64,000 bases of DNA from Denitromonas ohlonensis (GTDB lineage Bacteria; Pseudomonadota; Gammaproteobacteria; Burkholderiales; Rhodocyclaceae), in NCBI RefSeq assembly GCF_007625205.1, contig NZ_VMNI01000008.1:62001-126000 (forward strand). Reading direction: 5' to 3'. The translations under genes and the position numbers were made by a program. Below the pieces are notes generated by a model. That model had not been told where the DNA came from. It did no database searches and saw nothing but the letters and a program-made list of their open reading frames with translations. Of this stretch, positions 52,164 through 60,642 are shown piece after piece (position 1 is the stretch's first letter; every line of letters begins with the position of its first letter).

Positions 52164-53294
52164 ATGAAAAAAACCGGTATCGCTATTGCGATCATGGGCC
52201 TGGGCTTCGGCCTGATGAGCGGCGGCGTCAGCGCCGCCGACATGGTGGTCAAGCTTGGCCACGTCGGCCCGCTCACCGGCAGCATCTCCCACCTGGGCAA
52301 GGACAACGAAAACGGTGCCCTGCTCGCCATCGAGGAATACAACGCCAAGGGCGTGACCATCGGCGGCAAGACGATCAAGTTCGAAATCATGGGTGAAGAC
52401 GATCAGGCCGACCCGCGCGCCGGCACCACCGTCGCTCAGCGTCTGGTCGATGCCGAAGTCGCCGGGGTGGTTGGCCACCTGAACTCCGGCACCACCATCC
52501 CGGCCTCGCGCATCTATCACCAGGCCGGGATCCCGATGATCTCCCCGTCGGCAACCAACCCGAAACTGACCCAGCAGAACTACGCCGGCGTGTTCCGCAC
52601 CATCGCCAACGACGTCCAGCAAGGCGGCGCGATCGGCAAGTTCGCCACCGGTACCCTCGGCGCCAAGAACATCGCCATCATCGATGACCGCACCGCTTAC
52701 GGTCAGGGTCTGGCTGACGAAGTCGAAAAGTCGGCCAAAGCCACCGGCGGCAAGATCGTCGCACGTGAATTCACGAACGACAAAGCCACCGACTTCATGG
52801 CCATTCTGACCAAGATCAAGGCTCAGAACCCGGACGTGATCTTCTTCGGCGGCATGGACGCTCAGGCCGGCCCGATGGTGCGCCAGCTCAAGCAGCTGGG
52901 CATCAACGCCAAGTTCATGGCCGGTGACGGTGCCTGCTCGGGCGAGATGCTCAAGCTCGCGGGCGATGCACTGAGCGGCAACACATACTGCACGCAAGCC
53001 GGCCTGCCGCTGGACAAGATGCCGGGCGGCAAGGACTTCAAGGACCGCTACAAGAAGCGCTTCAACCTCGACGTGCAGATCTACGCACCGTATGCCTACG
53101 ACGCGGCTGCCGCGATGATCGAAGCCATGAAAGTGGCCGACTCCACCTCGCCGGCCAAGTACCTGCCCGCACTGAAGGCGATCAGCTTCCAGGGCGTCAC
53201 CGGCAACGTCGCCTTTGACGCCAAGGGCGACATCAAGGAAGGCGCCATCACGGTGTATCAGTTCAAGGACGGCGGCTGGAATCCGGTCCCCTGA
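52164..53294 (+). CDS. livK: Branched-chain amino-acid ABC transporter, periplasmic substrate-binding protein
   Basis: This 376-residue protein has a signal peptide (1-23, VSAADM cleavage) and the type I periplasmic-binding fold of the LivK/LivJ family: VKLGHVGPLTGSISHLGKDNENGALLAIEEYN (about 27-58), GVVGHLNSGTTIPASRIYHQAGIPMISPSATNP (about 103-135), YGQGLADEV and DVIFFGGMDAQAG. It captures leucine, isoleucine or valine, or a related amino acid, for LivHMGF. The ATG at 52164 follows GGAGG. It lies ahead of the permease and ATPase genes, separated by a hairpin and a 265-bp gap, so it can be made in excess. Confidence 0.95.
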   Translation: MKKTGIAIAIMGLGFGLMSGGVSAADMVVKLGHVGPLTGSISHLGKDNENGALLAIEEYNAKGVTIGGKTIKFEIMGEDDQADPRAGTTVAQRLVDAEVAGVVGHLNSGTTIPASRIYHQAGIPMISPSATNPKLTQQNYAGVFRTIANDVQQGGAIGKFATGTLGAKNIAIIDDRTAYGQGLADEVEKSAKATGGKIVAREFTNDKATDFMAILTKIKAQNPDVIFFGGMDAQAGPMVRQLKQLGINAKFMAGDGACSGEMLKLAGDALSGNTYCTQAGLPLDKMPGGKDFKDRYKKRFNLDVQIYAPYAYDAAAAMIEAMKVADSTSPAKYLPALKAISFQGVTGNVAFDAKGDIKEGAITVYQFKDGGWNPVP

Positions 53295-53336
53295 TCTGAA
53301 TTGAGGCACTTGTAGAACGTGGGCTTGCCCACAACC

Positions 53337-53367
53337 GGGGGCCGCGATCCACAGTGGTTGCGGCCCC
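53337..53367 (+). terminator. Hairpin between livK and livH (attenuator-like)
   Basis: GGGGCCGC (53337-53344) pairs with GCGGCCCC (53360-53367), with extra inner pairing. A weak AT-rich tail (TGAATTATT) follows rather than a T-run. It probably limits read-through or protects the livK mRNA 3' end. Bases 53368-53559 up to livH hold no visible gene. Confidence 0.6.
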
Positions 53368-53559
53368 TGAATTATTCCGGTTTCCGTCTGGCGCATCGGT
53401 CGGACGGCACATCGGAAGGACTCAGCAAACAACCCGCGCTGCGGGATTGAGAACAGCAACACGGAACCCCGCCCCTCGGCCCCACAAGGGCACACCCGAC
53501 CGGAATCATCCCGGCACCGGGGCGACGGCCTCCGTCACACACCAAGCAAAAGGTGCGAT

Positions 53560-54492
53560 ATGGAAACCTTATTACAGCAGATCGTGAATGGTCTGGTCGT
53601 CGGCAGCGTGTATGCGCTGGTGGCGCTGGGCTACACGATGGTCTACGGGATCTTGGGTCTGATCAACTTTGCCCACGGCGAAGTGGTCATGATCGGCGCG
53701 CTCACCGCGCTGCAGACCCTGCTCATCCTGATGGGCGTCGCGCCCGACATGGCGCCGCTGCTCAAGCTGGCGATCGCCGTGCTCGTCGCCATGCCCGTGT
53801 GCATGATCCTCGGCTTCCTGATGGAACGACTGGCCTACCGGCGGCTGCGCGGCGCACCGCGACTGGCCCCGCTGATCACCGCGATCGGCATGTCCTTCCT
53901 GCTTCAGACGCTGGCCATGATCATCTGGGGCCGCAACTATCACACCTTCCCGCAGCTGATTTCCACCGCACCGATGCAGCCGATTCCGGGCGTTTTTGTC
54001 ACCCCGGTTCAGGTCGCCATCGTGATCGTGTCGGCGCTGGTGATGGCCGGCCTGATCCTGCTGGTCACCAAGACCCGCCTCGGTCGCGCCATGCGCGCCA
54101 CGGCGGAAAACCACCGCGTCGCGGCCCTGATGGGGGTCGACACCAACGCCATCATCGCGCTGACCTTTGTCATCGGCGCCGGTCTGGCGGCCGTGGCCGG
54201 CGTGATGTTCGCCAGCAACTACGGTATCGCGCACTACGCGATGGGCTTCATGCCCGGCTTGAAAGCCTTTACTGCGGCGGTGCTCGGCGGCATCGGCAAC
54301 CTGGGCGGCGCCATGCTTGGCGGCATCGTGCTCGGGCTGGTCGAAGCGGTCGGCGCCGGTTATATCGAAACCATGACCTTCGGCTTCCTCAACTCCAGCT
54401 ACCAGGACATCTTCGCCTTCGTCATTCTCGGCATCGTGCTCATCTTCCGGCCCACCGGCCTGTTGGGTGAGCGGGTTTCCGACCGGGCCTGA
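53560..54492 (+). CDS. livH: Branched-chain amino-acid ABC transporter permease LivH
   Basis: This 310-residue inner-membrane protein starts with QQIVNGLVVGSVYALVALGYTMVYGILGLINFAHGE, the signature of LivH permeases, followed by about eight membrane helices. The cytoplasmic coupling segment TRLGRAMRATAENHRVAALMGVDTN lies at about 168-192 and contacts the ATPases in the family. PGLKAFTAAVLGGIGNLGGAMLGG (about 229-252) is also typical. It pairs with LivM to form the translocation channel. The ATG at 53560 begins the family N-terminus. Fourteen bases separate it from livM. Confidence 0.96.
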   Translation: METLLQQIVNGLVVGSVYALVALGYTMVYGILGLINFAHGEVVMIGALTALQTLLILMGVAPDMAPLLKLAIAVLVAMPVCMILGFLMERLAYRRLRGAPRLAPLITAIGMSFLLQTLAMIIWGRNYHTFPQLISTAPMQPIPGVFVTPVQVAIVIVSALVMAGLILLVTKTRLGRAMRATAENHRVAALMGVDTNAIIALTFVIGAGLAAVAGVMFASNYGIAHYAMGFMPGLKAFTAAVLGGIGNLGGAMLGGIVLGLVEAVGAGYIETMTFGFLNSSYQDIFAFVILGIVLIFRPTGLLGERVSDRA

Positions 54493-54506
54493 GGAGGGAT
54501 CACACC

Positions 54507-55595
54507 ATGAACGAACTCATCGAAGCCGTCCCCTATCTGGGCAAACGCAACCCCCGGCTCACCAAGTGGCTGATCATCATCCTGGCGCTGGTGGCGCCGC
54601 TGATTGCCGCCTACTTCGGTCGCAGCTGGATGCGCATCCTGGACTTCGCCCTGCTGTACATGATGCTGGCCCTGGGCCTGAACCTGGTGGTCGGCTTTGC
54701 CGGCCTGCTCGACCTGGGCTACATCGCTTTTTACGCCGTGGGCGCCTACACCTGGGCCTTCCTCGCCTCACCGCATTTCGGTGTGCACATGCCCTTCTGG
54801 ATCGTGCTGCCGCTGGGGGCCGCGTTTGCGGCGCTGGCGGGGATCATATTGGGCTTCCCGGTCTTGCGATTACGCGGTGACTACCTCGCCATCGTGACCC
54901 TGGGCTTTGGCGAAATTGTCCGGATCTTCATGAACAACCTGAACCATCCGGTCAACATCACCAACGGCCCGCAAGGCATCAACGCCCTGGATTCGCTCAA
55001 TCTGTTCGGCTGGAACCTGTCGCAAAGCCTGACCATCGGCGACTTCAAGATCCACTACCTGTATTTGTATTACTACTTCTTCCTGCTCTGCGTGATCGGC
55101 TCCATCGTCTTCATCAAACGCCTGCAGATCTCCCGCGTCGGCCGCGCGTGGGCTGCCATGCGTGACGACGAGCTGGCTGCCAAGGCGATCGGCATCAACG
55201 TGCGCAACATGAAGCTACTGGCCTTCTCGCTCGGCGCCACCTTTGGCGGCGTGGCCGGCGGTCTGTTCGGCTCCTTCCAGGGCTTCGTGTCGCCGGAATC
55301 CTTCTCGCTGATGGAATCCATCGCCGTGCTGACCATGGTGGTGTTCGGCGGCATGGGTAACATCGCCGGCGCCATCGTCGGCGCGCTGGCGCTCACCGCC
55401 CTGCCCGAGATCCTCCGCAACATCGCCCTGCCCGTGCAGGAAGCGCTGTTCGGCACCGTGATTCTCGACCCCGAAGTGCTGCGCATGCTGTTGCTGTCGC
55501 TGGCCATGATTCTGATGATGTTGCTGCGCCCGGCCGGCCTGGTGCCCGCCCACGCACGCTACTCCCGTCCCGAGCTGCTCAAGGGAGGCGCTTGA
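54507..55595 (+). CDS. livM: Branched-chain amino-acid ABC transporter permease LivM
   Basis: This 362-residue inner-membrane protein has MMLALGLNLVVGFAGLLDLGYIAFYAVGAY (about 52-81) and LRGDYLAIVTLGFGEIVRIFMNNL (about 123-146). The coupling segment SRVGRAWAAMRDDELAAKAIGIN (about 209-231) and GGMGNIAGAIVGALALTALPE follow. The protein is the second half of the channel with LivH. The ATG at 54507 follows GAGGAGGG. Its stop overlaps the livG start by one base (TGATG). Confidence 0.96.
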   Translation: MNELIEAVPYLGKRNPRLTKWLIIILALVAPLIAAYFGRSWMRILDFALLYMMLALGLNLVVGFAGLLDLGYIAFYAVGAYTWAFLASPHFGVHMPFWIVLPLGAAFAALAGIILGFPVLRLRGDYLAIVTLGFGEIVRIFMNNLNHPVNITNGPQGINALDSLNLFGWNLSQSLTIGDFKIHYLYLYYYFFLLCVIGSIVFIKRLQISRVGRAWAAMRDDELAAKAIGINVRNMKLLAFSLGATFGGVAGGLFGSFQGFVSPESFSLMESIAVLTMVVFGGMGNIAGAIVGALALTALPEILRNIALPVQEALFGTVILDPEVLRMLLLSLAMILMMLLRPAGLVPAHARYSRPELLKGGA

Positions 55596-56368
55596 TGATC
55601 AAGTTGCTTGAAGCCCGCGGTGTGGGCAAACGTTTCGGCGGTCTGACCGCCCTGTCCGATGTCTCGCTGACCATCAACAAGGGCGAGGTGTACGGCCTGA
55701 TCGGCCCGAACGGTGCCGGCAAGACCACCTTCTTCAACGTGCTCACCGGTGCCTACATTCCCGATGACGGCGAGTTCGTCTTCAACGGCACCGAGCTGCC
55801 CACCGGCAAGCCCCACCTGGTGGTGCAGCAGGGCATTGCCCGCACCTTCCAGAACATCCGTCTGTTCGGTCAGCTGACGGCGCTCGAAAACGTCATGGCC
55901 GGCCATCACATCCGCACCAAGGCCGGGCTGTGGGGCATCCTGATGCAGAGCAAGCACGCCATCGAAGAGGAGCGTCTGACCACCGAGCGCGCCTTTGAAC
56001 TGCTCAAGTATGTGGGCATCGAGCGCTTCGCCCACACCATCTGCAAGAGCCTTTCGTACGGCGACCAGCGCCGTCTCGAGATCGCCCGCGCGCTGGCCTC
56101 CGAACCGCAATTGCTGGCGCTCGACGAACCCGCCGCCGGCATGAACGCCACCGAAACCGGCCAGCTCAAGGTGCTGATCGAACAGATCCGCCACGACGGC
56201 ATCACCGTGCTGCTCATCGAGCATGACGTCAAGCTGGTGATGGGCCTGTGCGACCGGGTCGCCGTGCTCGACTTCGGCAAGAAGATTGCCGAAGACGTGC
56301 CTGCCGTGGTCCAGAAAAATGAGGCCGTGATCAGCGCCTACCTGGGAGGACCCAAGCATGCACACTAA
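55595..56368 (+). CDS. livG: Branched-chain amino-acid ABC transporter ATP-binding protein LivG
   Basis: This 257-residue ABC ATPase has Walker A GPNGAGKTT (about 37-45), the Q-loop in RTFQNIRLFGQLT, the signature LSYGDQRRLEIARAL (about 151-165), Walker B LLALDEPAAGMN (about 170-181) and the switch His in LLIEHDVKLVM. The start is the ATG at 55595 with GGGAGG upstream; a TTG three bases earlier is less likely. It powers transport through LivHM together with LivF, whose gene overlaps its 3' end by 11 bases. Confidence 0.97.
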   Translation: MIKLLEARGVGKRFGGLTALSDVSLTINKGEVYGLIGPNGAGKTTFFNVLTGAYIPDDGEFVFNGTELPTGKPHLVVQQGIARTFQNIRLFGQLTALENVMAGHHIRTKAGLWGILMQSKHAIEEERLTTERAFELLKYVGIERFAHTICKSLSYGDQRRLEIARALASEPQLLALDEPAAGMNATETGQLKVLIEQIRHDGITVLLIEHDVKLVMGLCDRVAVLDFGKKIAEDVPAVVQKNEAVISAYLGGPKHAH

Positions 56369-57086
56369 CCCCGCCTCCCCGCTGCTCCAGCTCGACGACA
56401 TCAAGATCGCCTACGGCGGCATTCAGGCCGTCAAGGGCGTCAGTCTCGAGCTCTACAAAGGCGAAATGGTCTGCCTGATCGGTGCCAACGGCGCCGGCAA
56501 GACCACCACGCTCAATGCCATCTCCGGCACGCTGGGCGTGGCCAGCGGCAGCATCACCTACGACGGCGAAGACATCGGTGCCATGCCCACCCACAAGCGC
56601 CTGCGCAAAGGCATCGCGCTGGTGCCCGAGGGCCGCGGCATCTTCACCCGTCTGACGGTCGAAGAGAACCTGCGCATGGGCGCCTACATCCGTAACGACA
56701 CGGCCGGTATCGAAGCCGACCTCGAGCGGGTCTACACCATGTTGCCGCGGGTCAAGGAACGTCTGGCGCAGGTGGCCGGCACGCTGTCGGGCGGCGAGCA
56801 ACAGATGGTCGCCATCGGCCGTGCCCTGCTCTCCCAGCCCAAGCTGCTGCTGCTCGACGAACCCTCCATGGGCCTCGCCCCGCTGGTGGTCGAGAAGATC
56901 TTTGAAGTGGTGCAGACGGTCAAGGACGAAGGCGTGACCATCTTGCTGGTCGAACAGAACGCCAACCTGGCACTCGAATTCGCCCAGCGCGGCTACGTGA
57001 TGGAAAGCGGCAAGCTGACCCTCACAGGGACGGGTAAGGAACTGCTGGCCGACCCGAAGGTGCGTGCGGCGTATCTCGGCGAATAA
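56358..57086 (+). CDS. livF: Branched-chain amino-acid ABC transporter ATP-binding protein LivF
   Basis: This 242-residue ABC ATPase has Walker [10 protein letters not shown] (about 39-47), [22 protein letters not shown] (about 94-115, typical of LivF), signature [15 protein letters not shown] (about 143-157), Walker [14 protein letters not shown] (about 162-174) and [11 protein letters not shown]. It is the last gene of the liv operon, overlaps livG by 11 bases, and is followed by a strong terminator. Confidence 0.97.
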   Translation: MHTNPASPLLQLDDIKIAYGGIQAVKGVSLELYKGEMVCLIGANGAGKTTTLNAISGTLGVASGSITYDGEDIGAMPTHKRLRKGIALVPEGRGIFTRLTVEENLRMGAYIRNDTAGIEADLERVYTMLPRVKERLAQVAGTLSGGEQQMVAIGRALLSQPKLLLLDEPSMGLAPLVVEKIFEVVQTVKDEGVTILLVEQNANLALEFAQRGYVMESGKLTLTGTGKELLADPKVRAAYLGE

Positions 57087-57104
57087 GCCGGCTGCAGCGA
57101 AGAC

Positions 57105-57135
57105 CAAAGGGGCGCACTTCGGTGCGCCCCTTTTT
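57105..57135 (+). terminator. Rho-independent terminator after livF
   Basis: GGGGCGCAC (57109-57117), loop TTCG and GTGCGCCCC (57122-57130) form a perfect nine-pair stem followed by five T. The preceding AAAG lets it act on the convergent LacI-type gene as well. Confidence 0.95.
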
Positions 57136-57145
57136 CATGCACCGC

Positions 57146-58165
57146 CTAAGATCGCTCGACCGGCGGTCGGGCGCTACCGCGCAACACCATGCTCGTATCA
57201 AAGCTCACTGACTCGACCGATGGCGCCGCCGCGCGAGGCGTTTTGATCAAGGCCAGCAGACGCGCCCCGGCCGCCTCGGCAATCGTCGTGATCGGCAGCG
57301 CAATCGTGCTCAATCCCTCGCCCTGCCACCAGCGAAACGCTGCGGTGTCGCCAAAGCCGAGCAAGGACACGTCCGGATAGGTGCTGCCGTAGTGCGCACT
57401 CACTGCATCGAGCATCCCCTCGGTCAGCGCCGCGCCGGCGGCCACGATGGCCGTCGGCGGCACCCGCCGCGACAAGAGCGCGCGCAAGGCCTCGCTGCCC
57501 TGGCTGGCACGCGGCGCGCCCGCGCACACCAGGTCGATATCAGGCTGCAAGCCACGCGCCGCGAAGGCATCCACATAACCATTGAAACGCGCACGCGCGG
57601 TGTCCAGCGTCTTGTCACCCACCAGCAAGGCGATGCACCGATGCCCCAGATCGAGGAGGTAGCCGGTCGCGGCGAAGAGCGCCTGGCGATCATTGACCCC
57701 AAAACTGTCGGCCCGCAAGCCCTCGGCCCGACGGATGAGCTGCACCGTCGGCACACCGGACAACAACTGGCAGGTCGCGGGCGTCACGCCGCCGGTCGGC
57801 ACCACCATCACCCCCGCGCAGCGCGCACCGATCAGCGCGCGGACATGGCGCTCCTCGATCTCGGGATCATCCTCGGTCACCGACAGCACCAGCTGGTAAC
57901 CGGCGCGCTGACAGCATTGGGCCGCAATGCGCGCCATGGTCGCGTAAAAGCTGTTCTGGATGTCCGGCACCAGCAGGCCGATCAGCGCGCTGGTGCCGCT
58001 GCGCATGGCGCGGGCGGCCGAATCGGCCACATAGCCCATCTGCTCGGCCTGCTCACGCACGCGACGGATGGTCTCCGCACTGATCCGCGTATTGCCGGCG
58101 AGGGCGCGCGTCACCGTTGACGGCGAGACGCCGAGCTCACGAGCAATGTCCTTGATAGTGACCAT
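57146..58165 (-). CDS. LacI-family transcriptional regulator
   Basis: This 339-residue regulator has an N-terminal helix-turn-helix of the LacI/GalR family (TIKDIARELGVSPSTVTRALAGN, 3-25), the hinge helix (about 48-60, DSAARAMRSG) and a periplasmic-binding-like effector domain with IGLLVPDIQNSFYATM and CAGVMVVPTGG. The ATG at 58165 follows AGG; an upstream ATG at 58192 adds only nine residues with no homology. It is divergent from the kinase-enolase pair, and a perfect LacI-type operator lies in the shared intergenic region. It probably represses that pair and releases on a small-molecule ligand. Confidence 0.93.
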   Translation of the reverse strand: MVTIKDIARELGVSPSTVTRALAGNTRISAETIRRVREQAEQMGYVADSAARAMRSGTSALIGLLVPDIQNSFYATMARIAAQCCQRAGYQLVLSVTEDDPEIEERHVRALIGARCAGVMVVPTGGVTPATCQLLSGVPTVQLIRRAEGLRADSFGVNDRQALFAATGYLLDLGHRCIALLVGDKTLDTARARFNGYVDAFAARGLQPDIDLVCAGAPRASQGSEALRALLSRRVPPTAIVAAGAALTEGMLDAVSAHYGSTYPDVSLLGFGDTAAFRWWQGEGLSTIALPITTIAEAAGARLLALIKTPRAAAPSVESVSFDTSMVLRGSARPPVERS

Positions 58166-58248
58166 GACAAACCTGGGATGCGCCTTGCGCAAACGAAATC
58201 TTCAATAAGCCTGTTTTATCAGAAACAGGCCCTCACTACATGGAAAAG

Positions 58249-58277
58249 TTGACGCGCAAACGTTTGCGCAATAAAGT
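58249..58277 (+). promoter_or_regulatory. Promoter of the kinase/enolase-like operon
   Basis: -35 TTGACG (58249-58254), 17-base spacer and -10 TAAAGT (58272-58277). The spacer contains the LacI-type operator, so repressor binding would directly block RNA polymerase. The kinase start lies about 30 bases after the -10. Confidence 0.75.
58254..58269. promoter_or_regulatory. LacI-type operator
   Basis: GCGCAAACGTTTGCGC is a perfect 16-base palindrome with the central CG typical of LacI/GalR operators. A second partial match (GCGCAAACG) lies at about 58186-58196 on the regulator side, which may allow looping or autoregulation. Confidence 0.85.
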
Positions 58278-58307
58278 GCAGATCATTCACTGATGGTGGA
58301 GTTCGCC

Positions 58308-59321
58308 ATGAATGACAAAGCACAACCCGATGCGCGCCTGCTCGCCACGCTCCAGAAAGCCGGGCTCGTCAACCCTGCCGAACAGCCCGTTTTCGAAGCG
58401 CTGACCGGCGGTGTCTCGTCCGACATCTGGAAGGTCACCACGTCGCGCGGCAGCTTCTGCGTCAAGCGGGCGCTCTCCAAACTCAAGGTCGCCGCCGACT
58501 GGCAGGCACCGGTCGAGCGCAACCAGTATGAGGTCGCCTGGTTCCGCGTCGTCCACGCGATCCTGCCCGAGGCCGTGCCCGAAGTGCTGTTGCACGATCC
58601 GGACGAAATGCTGTGTGCCATGAGCTATCTGCCGCCCGAAGATCATCGGCTCTGGAAAACCGAACTGCGCGATGGCCGGGCCAACCCGCGCGACGCCGCC
58701 GAAGTCGGTCGCCGCCTCGGCCGCATTCACGCCGCCACGGCCAACAAGCCCGACGTCGCCGCGCTGTTCTGGCCCAACGACATCTTCCACGCCATCCGGC
58801 TCGAACCCTATCTCGAAGCCACCGCGCTGGCGCACCCCGATTTACGCGACACGCTGTTTGCCCTCAGCCAGCGCACCGGTGAGATCCACCGCACCATGGT
58901 GCACGGCGACGTCAGCCCGAAGAACATCCTGCTGGGCCCGAATGGCCCGGTGTTTCTCGACGCCGAATGCGCCTGCATGGGCGACCCGGCCTTCGATCTG
59001 GCCTTCTGCCTCAACCACCTGCTGCTCAAGTGCCTGTGGAACCCCGCCGCGCGCGCCGACTTCCTGGCCTGCTTCGCCGCACTGAGCACGGCCTATCTGG
59101 CCGAGGTGGATTGGGAGCCGGCCGACGCCCTCGAAGCGCGCGCTGCCAGCCTGCTGCCCGGGCTGCTGCTGGCGCGGGTCGATGGCAAATCACCCGCCGA
59201 ATACCTGACGGACGACACCCAGCGCGCTCATGTGCGCCGCTGTGCGTGTGCGTTGCTTCACTCACCCCCGGCCCGCCTGTCCGACGTATCGACGGCCTGG
59301 AACAAGGAACTCGACGCATGA
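58308..59321 (+). CDS. Aminoglycoside-phosphotransferase-fold small-molecule kinase
   Basis: This 337-residue protein has the APH/ChoK-type kinase fold: GGVSSDIWKVTTSRGSFCVKRAL (about 29-51; nucleotide loop and the ATP Lys), the catalytic loop MVHGDVSPKNILL with H199, D201 and N206, and FLDAECACMGDPAFDLA with the metal-binding Asp. Resistance is unlikely; the fold also phosphorylates sugars, choline, homoserine and hydroxy acids. The ATG at 58308 has GGAG seven bases before; an ATG at 58293 is the alternative. Its stop overlaps the enolase-like start (ATGA). With the LacI gene it forms a regulated catabolic module whose substrate I cannot name. Confidence 0.85.
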   Translation: MNDKAQPDARLLATLQKAGLVNPAEQPVFEALTGGVSSDIWKVTTSRGSFCVKRALSKLKVAADWQAPVERNQYEVAWFRVVHAILPEAVPEVLLHDPDEMLCAMSYLPPEDHRLWKTELRDGRANPRDAAEVGRRLGRIHAATANKPDVAALFWPNDIFHAIRLEPYLEATALAHPDLRDTLFALSQRTGEIHRTMVHGDVSPKNILLGPNGPVFLDAECACMGDPAFDLAFCLNHLLLKCLWNPAARADFLACFAALSTAYLAEVDWEPADALEARAASLLPGLLLARVDGKSPAEYLTDDTQRAHVRRCACALLHSPPARLSDVSTAWNKELDA

Positions 59322-60616
59322 GCACGCAGATTCAATCCGTCACAGGCCGTCGGGTCTGGGACTCTCGCGGCCGCCCCACCGTGGAAACCGAAATCACCCT
59401 GGTCGGCGGTGCCGTCGGGCGCGCGATCGCCCCGGCCGGCGCCTCCACCGGCAGCGGCGAAGCGCTGGATCGCCGCGACGGCGGCGCCCCGTTTGGCGGA
59501 CACGATGTGCAAGGCGCGCTGGCCGCGGTCAATGGCGAGATCGCCGATCTGCTCACCGGTCGCGACGCCACCGATCAGGCCGCGCTGGATACCGCGCTGA
59601 TCGCCCTCGACGGCACACCCAACAAGCATCGCCTCGGCGGCAACGCCCTGGTCGCCACGTCCATGGCCATTGCCCATGCTGCCGCGGCCGGGCTGCGGAT
59701 GCCGCTGTGGCGCTATCTGGCCGGCGATCGCCAAGACCGGATACTACCGCTCCCCGAGATCCAGATCTTCGGCGGCGGCGCGCATGCCGGACGCCGGGTC
59801 GACGTGCAGGACTTCATGGTCATCGCCGTCGGCGCCACCGACTACGCTCACTCGCTGGAAATGGTGGCCGAGGTCTATCGCGCTGCCGGCGCCCTGATGG
59901 GCGAAGCCAAGCTGCTGCAGGGCGTGGCCGACGAAGGCGGTTACTGGCCGGCCTTCGACACCAACGACCGGGCGCTGGAATTTCTCGTGCGCGCCATCGA
60001 ACGCGCCGGCTACACGCCGGGGCAGGATGTCGCCATCTCGCTCGACATCGCCGCCAGCGACTTCGGTAAAAACGGCCGCTACACCCTGGCCCGCGACAGC
60101 CGCGAGATCGACTCTGACGGCCTCTCCGAGATGCTGCTCGGCTGGCTCGCCCGCTACCCCATCGTGTCGATCGAAGACCCGCTCGGCGAGGACGACCCCG
60201 AAGGCATGCGCAAATTTACCCTCGCCGCCGGCCCCGGTGTCGAGGTGGTGGCCGACGACTTCATCTGCACCACCGCCGCGCGCATCGACCGCGCCGCAGA
60301 ACTCGGCGCCTGCAACACCGCGCTGATCAAACCCAACCAGGCCGGCACCCTGACCGAAACCCGCGCCGCGCTCGACGCTGCGCGCGCGGCGGGCTGGGAG
60401 AGCATTGTCTCGGCGCGATCGGGCGAAACCGAAGACACCACCATCGTCCACCTGGCCGTCGGCTGGGGGGCCAAACAGCTCAAAGTCGGCTCGTTCTCGC
60501 GCTCGGAGCGCATGGCCAAATGGAACGAAGGCCTGCGCATCGCCGAAGCGCTCGGCCAGGCCGGCGGACAACTCGCGCCGCGCAGCGCGTTTCCGTGGGG
60601 GCGCACAACGAGGTAG
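59318..60616 (+). CDS. Enolase-family paralogue with altered active site
   Basis: This 432-residue protein is of full enolase length and is collinear with enolase. Conserved are SRGRPTVETE (16-25), GASTGS (41-46, S43), H156, E206 (ADEGGY), the metal ligands D243, E286 and D313, K338 (LIKPNQ), R367/S368 and K389. Changed are the yeast E168 equivalent (D165; VQDFM for the usual QEFM) and the H373 equivalent (A366; SARSGETED for SHRSGETED). The general acid/base pair (E206, K338) remains, so an elimination-type reaction on a phosphorylated acid is plausible, but not the glycolytic substrate. It is the second gene of a LacI-controlled operon with a kinase. Confidence 0.85.
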   Translation: MSTQIQSVTGRRVWDSRGRPTVETEITLVGGAVGRAIAPAGASTGSGEALDRRDGGAPFGGHDVQGALAAVNGEIADLLTGRDATDQAALDTALIALDGTPNKHRLGGNALVATSMAIAHAAAAGLRMPLWRYLAGDRQDRILPLPEIQIFGGGAHAGRRVDVQDFMVIAVGATDYAHSLEMVAEVYRAAGALMGEAKLLQGVADEGGYWPAFDTNDRALEFLVRAIERAGYTPGQDVAISLDIAASDFGKNGRYTLARDSREIDSDGLSEMLLGWLARYPIVSIEDPLGEDDPEGMRKFTLAAGPGVEVVADDFICTTAARIDRAAELGACNTALIKPNQAGTLTETRAALDAARAAGWESIVSARSGETEDTTIVHLAVGWGAKQLKVGSFSRSERMAKWNEGLRIAEALGQAGGQLAPRSAFPWGRTTR

Positions 60617-60642
60617 TTGTCGATCGGAAGCGCTGGCTGGGC

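Noticed and set aside
51939-53495. 518-residue minus-strand frame opposite livK
   Set aside because: Shadow frame; livK on plus has full family motifs, signal peptide and ribosome-binding site.
58308-59321. Antibiotic-resistance aminoglycoside phosphotransferase
   Set aside because: Only the fold matches. The operon and regulator point to metabolism, and no resistance or mobile genes are adjacent.
59318-60616. Calling this gene eno (glycolytic enolase)
   Set aside because: The His and Glu positions of the active site are changed and the context is a LacI/kinase operon rather than pyrG-kdsA-eno.
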